Of a stretch of DNA of 64,000 nucleotides, positions 18,288 through 25,866 are shown one piece after another. A program made the position numbers and the translations under genes. The stretch is from Caulobacter sp. 73W (GTDB lineage Bacteria; Pseudomonadota; Alphaproteobacteria; Caulobacterales; Caulobacteraceae): the NCBI RefSeq assembly GCF_041021955.1, contig NZ_CP158375.1, positions 2,542,001 to 2,606,000 on the forward strand. The letters are read 5' to 3'. Positions within the stretch are counted from its first letter, which is position 1, and every line of letters begins with the position of its first letter. The notes below the pieces were generated by a model. That model searched no databases, had not been told where the DNA came from, and worked only from the letters and a program-made list of their open reading frames with translations.

Positions 18288-19513
18288 CGGAACAGCCCCA
18301 GCGGCACGGCGTCGCCCATGAAGACGTACCCCGCCAGCGAGGGATGCAGCCCGTCATTGTCCAGGTCGGTCCGCAGCCGCTCCGGCCGCGCCGGATCGCG
18401 CAGGGCGGCGTCGAAGTCGATCACGGCGTCGAAGTTTCCCGGCGTGCGGATCCAGCGGTTCACCGCCTGGCGGTCGGCCTCGTTGCGGGCGTCCGGATGG
18501 TAATAGGGCGAAGCGCCGTAGGGCAGGATGGTCGCCCCGATCATCTTCAAGCCTCGGGCCCGGCCGCGCTCCACCATCTGGCGGTAGGCGCCGATCATTC
18601 GGCGTACCAGAGCGTCGTGCTGCTCGGGCGTGGCCGGCGCGTCGCGAGTCAGGGTGCCCAGGTCGTTCACCCCCTCCAGCACAATGACATACCGCACGCC
18701 GGTCTGGTTCAGGACGTCGCGATCGAACCGCGCCAGGGCGTTCGGCCCCAGTCCGTCGTTGAGGATGCGGTTGCCGCCGATGCCGTGGTTCAGCACGCTC
18801 AGATGGCGCGTGGCGGCCGAGGCCTGCAGCCGCTCCGCCAGCCGGTCGGGCCAGCGGCCGTGAGTGTCAGGCGTCACCCCGAAGCCGTCGGTGATCGAGT
18901 CGCCGATGATGGCGACGGCCGCAGCCTTCGGGCCGGCCAGCACATCGACCCCGGCGAGCTGGTACCAGTGCGCCACCCGCTTGGCGTCGGGCAGGTCGGC
19001 GTCGCCGACCCGGCGGCCCTTGGCCACGAACGATGTCGTCCGCGATCCGGGGTGGCTGGTCTGCACCGCCGGCGCGGCCGGCAGGTGAAAGGTCACCGCC
19101 AGATGCGACAGGGCGGGCGTCGGCATGTCCAGGGGATCGGAGACATACTCCGCCCCCGCCGGAATGATCACGTCCCACTGGCCGTCGAAGGTCAGGGGGC
19201 GGTCGCCCTCGATGGCGGCCGAGCCGAGGGCCAGGGCGCGCGCCACATGCACGGCGCTGAACGCCAGCGGCTGCGTCCCGAAGCGGTTGGACAGCTTCAA
19301 CCGCAGCTTCGTCCCGCCGATCATCAGCCGCACGATCTGGCGCACCGTGGCGTCGGTCAGGTCGGCGGGATCGAGCGCGTTGTGCGGCTCTGGAATCTGC
19401 TGGGCGCTGGCCCAGGCGCCGACCCATCGCGAAGCCTGAGGCGCGGCCTGGGCGGGGGGCGCGGCGAGGGCCGCGGCGGCAAGGGCGAGAAGGGAGCGGC
19501 GGTCGAGGGTCAT
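18284..19513 (-). CDS. SGNH/GDSL-family esterase, exported
   Basis: 409 residues with a Tat-type signal (LDRRSLLALAAAALAAPPAQA). A beta-rich N-terminal part (KLRLKLSNRFGTQPLAFSAVHVA) precedes an SGNH hydrolase domain. The block I serine is in AIIGDSITDGFG, the glycine in HGIGGNR, the asparagine in EGVNDLG, and the Asp/His pair in DNDGLHPS. It is related to GDSL lipase and acetylxylan-esterase-type proteins. It is probably cotranscribed with the CE4 deacetylase and plausibly removes acetyl or feruloyl decorations from xylan. The start ATG 19513 has GGAG upstream. The substrate is not proven by sequence. Confidence 0.8.
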   Translation of the reverse strand: MTLDRRSLLALAAAALAAPPAQAAPQASRWVGAWASAQQIPEPHNALDPADLTDATVRQIVRLMIGGTKLRLKLSNRFGTQPLAFSAVHVARALALGSAAIEGDRPLTFDGQWDVIIPAGAEYVSDPLDMPTPALSHLAVTFHLPAAPAVQTSHPGSRTTSFVAKGRRVGDADLPDAKRVAHWYQLAGVDVLAGPKAAAVAIIGDSITDGFGVTPDTHGRWPDRLAERLQASAATRHLSVLNHGIGGNRILNDGLGPNALARFDRDVLNQTGVRYVIVLEGVNDLGTLTRDAPATPEQHDALVRRMIGAYRQMVERGRARGLKMIGATILPYGASPYYHPDARNEADRQAVNRWIRTPGNFDAVIDFDAALRDPARPERLRTDLDNDGLHPSLAGYVFMGDAVPLGLFR

Positions 19514-19552
19514 GACGGCTCCATTGATCCTTGGATTGCGCCTCTCCCCAAG

Positions 19553-19584
19553 AAAAAACGGCGCACCCGGGGAAGGGCGCGCCG
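19553..19584 (-). terminator. Rho-independent terminator of the TonB receptor gene
   Basis: Read on the minus strand, CGGCGCGCCC (19584-19575) pairs with GGGTGCGCCG (19568-19559) with one G-U pair and a 6-nt loop, followed by TTTTTT (19558-19553). It begins 28 bp after the receptor stop codon and separates it from the esterase-deacetylase pair. Confidence 0.75.
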
Positions 19585-19612
19585 CAAGGGGAGAGTAGGG
19601 AGTTGGGGGCGG

Positions 19613-22501
19613 CTAGAACTTGCCGCGGACGCCGAGCAGGAAGGTCGTGCCCGGCTTGTAGTAGGTGAAGGCCGCGTTATCCCATTCGAAGGTGCTGCGC
19701 TGCGCCTCGTTGGTGATGTTGATCACGTCGAAGGTCACGCGCGGCTGGCTGGGCAGCCAGTCGAATTCGTACGAGGCCGACAGGTCCCATTGGCCGCGAT
19801 CGTCGGTGCGCAGCTGGGCGACCGGGACGCTGTTCTGGTTCGGACCCGACGAGATCTGGGCGTCGTTCCAGACGTAGGACAGGCGGATCGAGGCGGGGCC
19901 GCGCTCGTAGTAGCCCGTGACGTTGTAGGTCCAGGGCGAGATGCCCACCGCCACGGCGGGGGCGCCGGTGCCCCGGCCGCGCTGTTCGATCTTGGTGAGG
20001 TTGGCGGTGAAGCCCGCGCCCTCGACCAGAAAGTCCAGCGGCTGGACCCAGGTCACTTCCGCGCCGTCGATGGTCAGGATGCCGTTGGCGTTGATCTGCT
20101 GGGTCACGGTCACGGTGGCGGCGTCGGGGCCGCCGCGGTTGGTGATCGCCTGCTGTTGCAGCTGGGTCAGCTGGTCGAAGGCGATGCCGAGCTGGTTGAA
20201 GGGGATGGTGGTGTTCCCCTGGACCGTGAAGCCCGTGATCTCCTTGGTGAACAGCGCGACGCCGATATAGCCCTCGCCGCCCGTGTACCACTCGCCGCCG
20301 ATGTCGAAGTTGTTCGAGATGTACGGCTGGATGCCCGGGTTGCCCTGAGTGGCGTTCTGGGCCGACGGGTCGCTGAACACCGTGCCCGGCAGCATGGCGC
20401 TGGGGTTGGCGCGGGTGATCGTCCGCGACGCGGCGAAGCGCACATTGATGTTGTCGCGGATTTGCCAGACCGCGTTGAACGCCGGCAGGAAGCCGTCGTA
20501 GTCGGTCTCGCGGGACAGGAACGACAGGACGCCGTTCACGGTCTGCGGGCCTTCGATCAGCTGGTTGGTGTCGTAGTAGCGGACGCCGGCGTTGAAGCGC
20601 AGGTCACGGTCGAGGACCTGGGTCAGGCCGTTGATCTCGATATAGGCGCCCTTGGTCTTCTCACCGACCAGGCCCGAGGCCGCGCCCGTGGCCGCCGAGG
20701 CGGTGAACGGCGCGACGCTATTATAGGCGTCGAACTGCGCCGCCTCCATGATCCGCGGATCGAAGGTGATGAAGTTCGTCGGTCCGGGCACGATGTAGCC
20801 GGCGAGGGCCGACTGCGGGATCAGCGAGCCGGCCTGGCCGTTGCACGGCGCCGCCGGCGTCGGCAGAGCGCCGGTCGGGGTGATGCCGCCGCCGCCGCAG
20901 ACCGCCTGCTGCCAGCGCGCGCTGTTGTCCAGCGCCTGGATCGTCCGGCCCACGTCGTCATAGGACACGCCAGCCCGCACGTTGACGCCGTCCTCGGCGC
21001 CGAAGGTGACGTCGATGCGTGCGCCTTTGTTGGAGGTGACGCGCTTCTCATTCTGGATGTTCACGCGCCCGCCGGCCCACTGCCAGCCCACGTTCGGATT
21101 GTTGAGATCCAGGGAGCTCTTGATCGAGGGGTAGGGCCCGGAGGTGTTGTCGTACTCGACCGTCGTGAAGGGCGAGTTGATCAGGACCGTCGGCGCTTCG
21201 CGGAAGAAGATCGAGCGGCTCAGATTGGCCTGGGCGTCGACGCGCAGCCAGTCGTTCGGCCGCCAGGTGCCGCCCGGGTTGAAGTTGTAGAACTCCACCT
21301 CTTCGTCATACGGGCGATACTCGAGGAAGAACTGCGAGTTGAGGAAGGTGCCCTTGGTGACGATGTTGTTGCTGTCGACCTGAACCCCCACCGGAACCAT
21401 GGCGTTGGAGTTCCGGACGATCCAGTTCATGTCGATCCGCTGGAACTCCCGGTTCGCCTTCCCGTAGAGGGTGTCGAAGTAGAAGTTCAGCTTGTCGTTC
21501 GGACGCCATTCCAGCGACAGCAGGGCCGAGTTGCGGTCCCGGTCGCCATAGCTGACCAACTCGCGGCCGAGGCGCGGGATCAGGCCGTCCGAAAGCTGGA
21601 CCAGGCTGGTGCCCGGGTTCAGCGACTGCAGCACAGCCGGGGTGATCGCCGAGCCGGGGACCAGGCCGTTGCTGGTCACGCCTGCCGGAACTGTGCTGGC
21701 GAAGTTGAAGCCATTGCCGCCGTTGGTGTTGCATCCGGGGCAGGTCAGATTGGCGTTGGTCCAGCCGATGGTCTCGAAGCCGTCGGTGCAACTCTTGTTG
21801 CGGACGAAGGCCACGCCCGCCAGGACGCCCACCTCGCCGATCCCGGTCTCCCAGGTGTCGCTCATGATCAGCGAGCCGCGCGGCGTCACCTTTTCAGCGA
21901 TGGAGTTGTAGCTGCCTTGCAGCGAGTAGGTGATCTGCCGGTCCTTGTAGTCGAACGGACGGGCGCTGCGCATGTTGACCACGCCGGCCACGCCCCCTTC
22001 GACCGTGCTGGCCACCGGCGTCTTGTTCACGTCCAGACGGGTGAACAGTTCGGTGGGGAACAGGTCGAGGTCGACTTCGCGGTTCTGGTTCTGCAAGTCC
22101 GTACGGCCCGAGGAGGCGACGGCGATCTGCGCGCCGTTCAGCAGGACCTTGGTGAAGTTGGTGCCCAGGCCGCGAACCGAGACGTTCAGGCCTTCGCCGT
22201 TGATCTCGCGGGTCAGCTGAACGCCGGGGATCCGGTTCAGCGACTCGGCGAGGTTCAGGTCGGGAAACTTGCCGATGTCCTCGGCGAAGATGGAGTCGCT
22301 GAAGCCGACCAATTCGCGTTTGGCGTTGGTCGAGCTGATCAGGGCTCCGCGAAAGCCGGTGACGACGACCTCTTCAACGGTCGAGTCATTGGCCGGCTCG
22401 GCCTGCGCGAAAGCGACGGAGGTCAGACCCCCGCTGAGGAAGGTCGCTCCGAGTAGCGCCGCCTTTGCACGCGCAATTATCCTGCGGTTCGAAGTACGCA
22501 T
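19613..22501 (-). CDS. TonB-dependent outer-membrane receptor, Xanthomonas/Caulobacter type
   Basis: A 962-residue protein with signal peptide (cleavage near AFA-Q at 32), TonB box EEVVVTGFR at 43-51, plug domain (EDIGKFPDLNLAESLNRIPGVQ; VSVRGLGTNFTKVLLNG; EGGVAGVVNMRS) and a beta-barrel ending in aromatic Phe (GVRGKF), as outer-membrane barrels do. The plug style matches the TonB-Xanth-Caul subfamily, whose members import carbohydrates. Next to the xylan regulon it is the likely xylo-oligosaccharide receptor. The unusual cysteine-containing loop KSCTDGFETIG...TCPGC (about residues 225-250) may be a disulfide-closed plug or loop element. Its upstream gap has one LacI-type and three GntR-type sites. 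Confidence 0.93.
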   Translation of the reverse strand: MRTSNRRIIARAKAALLGATFLSGGLTSVAFAQAEPANDSTVEEVVVTGFRGALISSTNAKRELVGFSDSIFAEDIGKFPDLNLAESLNRIPGVQLTREINGEGLNVSVRGLGTNFTKVLLNGAQIAVASSGRTDLQNQNREVDLDLFPTELFTRLDVNKTPVASTVEGGVAGVVNMRSARPFDYKDRQITYSLQGSYNSIAEKVTPRGSLIMSDTWETGIGEVGVLAGVAFVRNKSCTDGFETIGWTNANLTCPGCNTNGGNGFNFASTVPAGVTSNGLVPGSAITPAVLQSLNPGTSLVQLSDGLIPRLGRELVSYGDRDRNSALLSLEWRPNDKLNFYFDTLYGKANREFQRIDMNWIVRNSNAMVPVGVQVDSNNIVTKGTFLNSQFFLEYRPYDEEVEFYNFNPGGTWRPNDWLRVDAQANLSRSIFFREAPTVLINSPFTTVEYDNTSGPYPSIKSSLDLNNPNVGWQWAGGRVNIQNEKRVTSNKGARIDVTFGAEDGVNVRAGVSYDDVGRTIQALDNSARWQQAVCGGGGITPTGALPTPAAPCNGQAGSLIPQSALAGYIVPGPTNFITFDPRIMEAAQFDAYNSVAPFTASAATGAASGLVGEKTKGAYIEINGLTQVLDRDLRFNAGVRYYDTNQLIEGPQTVNGVLSFLSRETDYDGFLPAFNAVWQIRDNINVRFAASRTITRANPSAMLPGTVFSDPSAQNATQGNPGIQPYISNNFDIGGEWYTGGEGYIGVALFTKEITGFTVQGNTTIPFNQLGIAFDQLTQLQQQAITNRGGPDAATVTVTQQINANGILTIDGAEVTWVQPLDFLVEGAGFTANLTKIEQRGRGTGAPAVAVGISPWTYNVTGYYERGPASIRLSYVWNDAQISSGPNQNSVPVAQLRTDDRGQWDLSASYEFDWLPSQPRVTFDVINITNEAQRSTFEWDNAAFTYYKPGTTFLLGVRGKF

Positions 22502-22618
22502 GTTTCGTCCCCTTGTGCGCGCTCTGAGGCGCTTTTTGTTTATGCGGGCCGGCCCAGGAGCCTTGTTCCCTGCGCTCCCGCTGCGCCATTCCAGAGGACC
22601 TCTGCGAGCCCCGCCAAA

Positions 22619-22632
22619 TGGTACCGGTCACA
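22619..22632. promoter_or_regulatory. LacI-type operator candidate 3 (TGGTACCGGTCACA)
   Basis: The same 14-bp motif in the 338-bp gap between the TonB receptor (minus) and the lacI gene (plus). It lies just downstream of the candidate receptor promoter (22642-22667), where a bound repressor would block transcription. Confidence 0.58.
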
Positions 22633-22641
22633 TCAAAAGCG

Positions 22642-22667
22642 GTACTAGGTCAGTTCTTGGATGTCAA
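22642..22667 (-). promoter_or_regulatory. Candidate sigma-73-type promoter for the TonB receptor
   Basis: On the minus strand TTGACA (22667-22662) is followed after a 12-bp spacer by CCTAGTAC (22649-22642). This resembles the Caulobacter housekeeping promoter (TTGaC, 10-14 bp, GCTANAWC). The LacI-type operator lies just downstream and a GntR-type half site (22669-22680) abuts the -35. Confidence 0.4.
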
Positions 22668-22668
22668 G

Positions 22669-22746
22669 TTGGTCTAACAGTGTCTTGCTGATTGGTCAGA
22701 CCACGGGGCTTGCGGTTCCGTTCGCTTCGTGGTTCTGGTCTGATCA
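22669..22746. promoter_or_regulatory. Cluster of three FadR/GntR-type sites
   Basis: TTGGTCTAACAG (22669-22680, one arm degenerate), TTGGTCAGACCAC (22692-22704, containing the perfect palindrome TGGTCAGACCA) and TGGTCTGATCA (22736-22746) lie in the receptor/lacI gap. This is the densest cluster of the motif in the window. The rest of the 22502-22839 gap shows no gene. Confidence 0.52.
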
Positions 22747-22839
22747 AGCAGTCTTCCGAAGGTCCGCCTTGCGCGTCCCGCTCAGGAAGCGACAAAAGCG
22801 GGGACGCGCGTTTCATCGCGTTCTGGTCGGAGGAACAGG

Positions 22840-23886
22840 GTGCAGCAGAAGGTAGCCCGTCGTCAGGGGGGCGGATCGACGATCCGCGACGTGGCCCGTC
22901 AGGCTGGCGTCTCCCCGATGACGGTTTCGCGTGTGATCAACGGCGAGAAGAGCGTCCGCGACTCCACGCGTGAGACGGTGACCGCTGCGATCCGCGACCT
23001 GAACTACGCCCCCAACCCCGCCGCCCGCAGCCTGGCCAGCGCCGAGCTGGTCCGCATCGGCTTGCTCTACAGCAACCCATCGGCCGCCTATCTCAGCGAG
23101 TTCCTGGTCGGCGGCATGGAGCAGACCAGCCGCAGCGGCGCCCAGCTGATCATCGAGCGTTGTGAAGAGGGCGGCGAGGCCGAAGCCGCCGCAAAGCTGG
23201 TGGGCATGGGTGTCGACGGGATCATCCTGCCGCCGCCCATCTGCGACTCCGAAGCTGTGCTCCAGACCCTGGCCAAGTCGCGCACCCCGGCCGTGGCGGT
23301 GGCGACCGGCCATCCGGCGGCCTCGACCTCGGCCGTGCGTATCGACGACCGTGCCGCCGCCGAGGCCATGACCCAGCACCTCATCGACCTGGGCCACCGC
23401 CGCATCGGCTTCATCAAGGGCCACCCCAACCAGACCGCCAGCGCCCAGCGTTACGAGGGCTACCTGACCGCCGTGGCGCGGGCCGGCCTGCCTACCGACG
23501 CGGCGCTGGTGACCCAGGGCTACTTCACCTACCGCTCGGGCCTCGAGGCGGCGGATCAGTTGCTCGGTCTGGCGAGTCCGCCGACCGCGATCTTCGCCAG
23601 CAATGACGACATGGCGGCCGCGACGGTCGCCGTCGCTCATCGCCTGGGCCTGGACGTGCCGCGCGACCTGACGGTCTGCGGGTTTGACGACAGCGCTCTG
23701 GCCACCACGATCTGGCCTGAACTGACGACCATCCGCCAGCCCATCGCCGACATGTCGCGCGAGGCGGTCACGACGCTGATCGAAGAGATCCGCGCCCGGC
23801 GGTCCGGCGAGCTAACGGAGCGCCGCCGCACCCTTTTGGATTTCACCCTGATCCGACGCCAGTCCGACTCTCGCCCGAAGGACTGA
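22840..23886 (+). CDS. xylR: LacI-family transcriptional regulator (XylR-like)
   Basis: 348 residues starting at GTG 22840, with GGAGGAA 5-6 bp upstream. The N-terminal HTH reads TIRDVARQAGVSPMTVSRVIN, with hinge NPAARSLAS. It is followed by a periplasmic-binding-protein-like effector domain (GHRRIGFIKG, YEGYLTAV, PTAIFASNDDMAAATV, VCGFDDS). In C. crescentus a LacI-family XylR represses the xyl operon and is relieved by xylose. Location directly upstream of xylX and the four TGRTACCGGTAWCR sites support the same role here. It has its own operator-rich divergent promoter, so it may be autoregulated. Confidence 0.88.
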   Translation: MQQKVARRQGGGSTIRDVARQAGVSPMTVSRVINGEKSVRDSTRETVTAAIRDLNYAPNPAARSLASAELVRIGLLYSNPSAAYLSEFLVGGMEQTSRSGAQLIIERCEEGGEAEAAAKLVGMGVDGIILPPPICDSEAVLQTLAKSRTPAVAVATGHPAASTSAVRIDDRAAAEAMTQHLIDLGHRRIGFIKGHPNQTASAQRYEGYLTAVARAGLPTDAALVTQGYFTYRSGLEAADQLLGLASPPTAIFASNDDMAAATVAVAHRLGLDVPRDLTVCGFDDSALATTIWPELTTIRQPIADMSREAVTTLIEEIRARRSGELTERRRTLLDFTLIRRQSDSRPKD

Positions 23887-23910
23887 TGCGATGACCTATT
23901 TTCATCACGC

Positions 23911-23920
23911 GATCAGACCA
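23911..23920. promoter_or_regulatory. GntR-type operator candidate upstream of xylX (GATCAGACCA)
   Basis: This matches TGGTCTGATC on the other strand, with one mismatch in the second arm. It is centred about two helical turns upstream of the LacI-type site at 23929 in the short gap before xylX. Confidence 0.4.
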
Positions 23921-23928
23921 TCTAAGTT

Positions 23929-23942
23929 TGATACCGGTAACA
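23929..23942. promoter_or_regulatory. LacI-type operator candidate 4 (TGATACCGGTAACA)
   Basis: A 14-bp near-palindrome 19 bp before the xylX ATG, in the only gap between lacI and the xyl catabolic genes. It implies a separate regulated promoter for xylXBD rather than simple read-through from lacI. Confidence 0.62.
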
Positions 23943-23961
23943 GTCAGCCGAGGCCGCATAC

Positions 23962-25089
23962 ATGACCGCCCCCATTCTCAGCGCCCTGCCCGCTGACCTG
24001 AGCGCCGCCCTGCTGGTTGGTCGCCTCCAGCTGCCGGAAGGCCCGACCCCCGTCCTGGTGGTCGAGGGCCGCCTGCGCGACGTCTCGGCCACGGCCCCCA
24101 CGACCTCGGACCTGCTGACCGGCTGGACCGGCGCGATCCCGGCCGGCCTCGATCTGGGTCCGGTCGAGGATTTCGACTTCGCGGCCAACCCGCTGCTCTC
24201 CCCAGTCGACCTGCAATGCGTCAAGGCGGCCGGGGTCACCTTCGCCGTCTCGGCCGTCGAGCGCGTCATCGAAGAGCGCGCCCGGGGCGACTCCAGCGCC
24301 GCCCAAGCCATCCGCGATGCGCTGAGCGAGCGCGTCGGCGCCGACATCCGCTCGGTGGTTCCCGGCTCGGAAGGCGCGGCCAAGCTGAAGGCCGCCCTGA
24401 TCGCCGACGGCCTGTGGTCGCAATACCTGGAAGTGGCCATCGGCCCCGACGCCGAGATTTTCACCAAGGCGCCGGTGCTGTCCTCGGTGGGCCATGGCGC
24501 CAAGGTTGGCGTCCGTTCGGACTCGGCCTGGAACAACCCCGAGCCCGAGGTCGTGGTCGTGGTCGACGGCAACGGCCGCATCCTCGGGGCCATGCTGGGC
24601 AACGACGTCAACCTGCGTGACTTCGAGGGCCGCAGCGCCCTGCTGCTGGGCAAGGCCAAGGACAACAACGCCGCCTGCGGCGTCGGCCCGTTCATCCGCC
24701 TGTTCGACGATGGCTTCACCCTGGACGATGTGCGCAAGGCGCAGGTCGACCTGAAGATCACCGGCCCGGAGGGCTACATCCTCGAGGGGCGCAGCTTCAT
24801 GGATCAGATCAGCCGCGACCCGGCCGAGCTGGTCCGCCAGGCCATGAGCGAGCATCACTATCCGGATGGCTTCGCCCTGTTCCTCGGCACCCTGTTCGCC
24901 CCGACCCAGGACCGCGACGCGCCGGGCAAGGGCTTCACCCACAAGGTCGGCGATGTCGTCCGTATCTCCAGCCCCCTGCTGGGCGTGCTGGAGAACGAGG
25001 TCGTCTTCTCCAAGGACGCGCCGGCCTGGCGTTTCGGCATCAGCGACCTGATGCGTAATCTCGCCGCCCGCGGTCTGCTCAAGGCCTAA
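23962..25089 (+). CDS. xylX: 2-keto-3-deoxy-D-xylonate dehydratase (XylX), FAH superfamily
   Basis: 375 residues. The C-terminal two-thirds has the fumarylacetoacetate-hydrolase-like fold (VGVRSDSAWNNPEPEVVVVVDG, GAMLGNDVNLRDFEGRS, FTHKVGDVVRISSPLLG). In the Weimberg pathway XylX dehydrates 2-keto-3-deoxyxylonate to alpha-ketoglutarate semialdehyde. Function is assigned from this family plus the order xylX-xylB-xylD known in C. crescentus. GAGG precedes ATG 23962. The next pathway enzyme, XylA (semialdehyde dehydrogenase), which follows xylX in C. crescentus, is missing here. Confidence 0.9.
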   Translation: MTAPILSALPADLSAALLVGRLQLPEGPTPVLVVEGRLRDVSATAPTTSDLLTGWTGAIPAGLDLGPVEDFDFAANPLLSPVDLQCVKAAGVTFAVSAVERVIEERARGDSSAAQAIRDALSERVGADIRSVVPGSEGAAKLKAALIADGLWSQYLEVAIGPDAEIFTKAPVLSSVGHGAKVGVRSDSAWNNPEPEVVVVVDGNGRILGAMLGNDVNLRDFEGRSALLLGKAKDNNAACGVGPFIRLFDDGFTLDDVRKAQVDLKITGPEGYILEGRSFMDQISRDPAELVRQAMSEHHYPDGFALFLGTLFAPTQDRDAPGKGFTHKVGDVVRISSPLLGVLENEVVFSKDAPAWRFGISDLMRNLAARGLLKA

Positions 25090-25122
25090 GGCGATGATCC
25101 ATTTCCAAGCAAAGGGCGCAAA

Positions 25123-25866
25123 GTGAGCGCGATTTATCCCAGCCTGAAGGGCAAACGCGTCGTCGTCACCGGCGGCGGCTCCGGCATCGGCGCCGGTCTG
25201 GTGGAGGGCTTCGTGCGCCAGGGCGCCGAGGTACACTTCCTCGACATCGCCGAAGCGGACTCCCAAGCCCTTGTGCAGGCGCTGAAGGATGCGCCCATCG
25301 CGCCGGTGTTCCACAAGTGCGACCTGACCGACACCGACGCGATCGCCGCCGTCTTCGCCGCCATCGGCGAGGTCGAGGTTCTGGTCAACAACGCCGGCAA
25401 TGACGACCGCCACACCCTGGACGAGGTGACGCCCGCCTACTTCGACGAGCGCATCGCCGTAAATCTCAAGCACATGGTGTTCTGCGCCAAGGCCGTGGTC
25501 CCGGCGATGAAGGCCGCCGGCAAGGGCGTGATCATCAACTTCGGCTCGATCTCCTGGCACCTGGGTCTGCCGGATCTGGTGCTCTACGAGACCGCCAAGG
25601 CCGGGATCGAAGGGATGACCAGGGCCCTGGCCCGCGACCTGGGTCCGGACGGCGTCCGCGTCGTCTGCATCAACCCCGGCAACGTGAAGACCCCGCGCCA
25701 GATGAAGTGGTACACGCCCGAAGGCGAGGCGGAGATCGTCAGCCAGCAGTGCCTGAAGGGCCGGATCGAGCCGGCCGACGTCGCCTCCCTGGTCCTGTTC
25801 CTGGCCTCTGACGACGCACGCTTCTGCACTGGCCATGAGTACTGGATCGACGCAGGTTGGCGCTGA
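25123..25866 (+). CDS. xylB: D-xylose 1-dehydrogenase (XylB), SDR family
   Basis: A 247-residue cytoplasmic NAD-dependent enzyme oxidising D-xylose to xylonolactone. The Rossmann motif is TGGGSGIGAG (16-25), with NNAG at 89-92 and the catalytic set S142, Y155 and K159 in YETAK. The C-terminus GHEYWIDAGWR and the stretch FGSISWHLGLPDLVLYETAK match my memory of Caulobacter XylB closely. The start is GTG 25123 and the stop overlaps the xylD ATG (TGATG). The xylonolactonase xylC is absent from the cluster. Confidence 0.95.
   Translation: MSAIYPSLKGKRVVVTGGGSGIGAGLVEGFVRQGAEVHFLDIAEADSQALVQALKDAPIAPVFHKCDLTDTDAIAAVFAAIGEVEVLVNNAGNDDRHTLDEVTPAYFDERIAVNLKHMVFCAKAVVPAMKAAGKGVIINFGSISWHLGLPDLVLYETAKAGIEGMTRALARDLGPDGVRVVCINPGNVKTPRQMKWYTPEGEAEIVSQQCLKGRIEPADVASLVLFLASDDARFCTGHEYWIDAGWR

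Noticed and set aside
18344..22456. 1370-codon open frame antisense to the esterase and TonB receptor
   Set aside because: Same composition artefact; it runs through two real genes and a terminator and has no recognisable domain.
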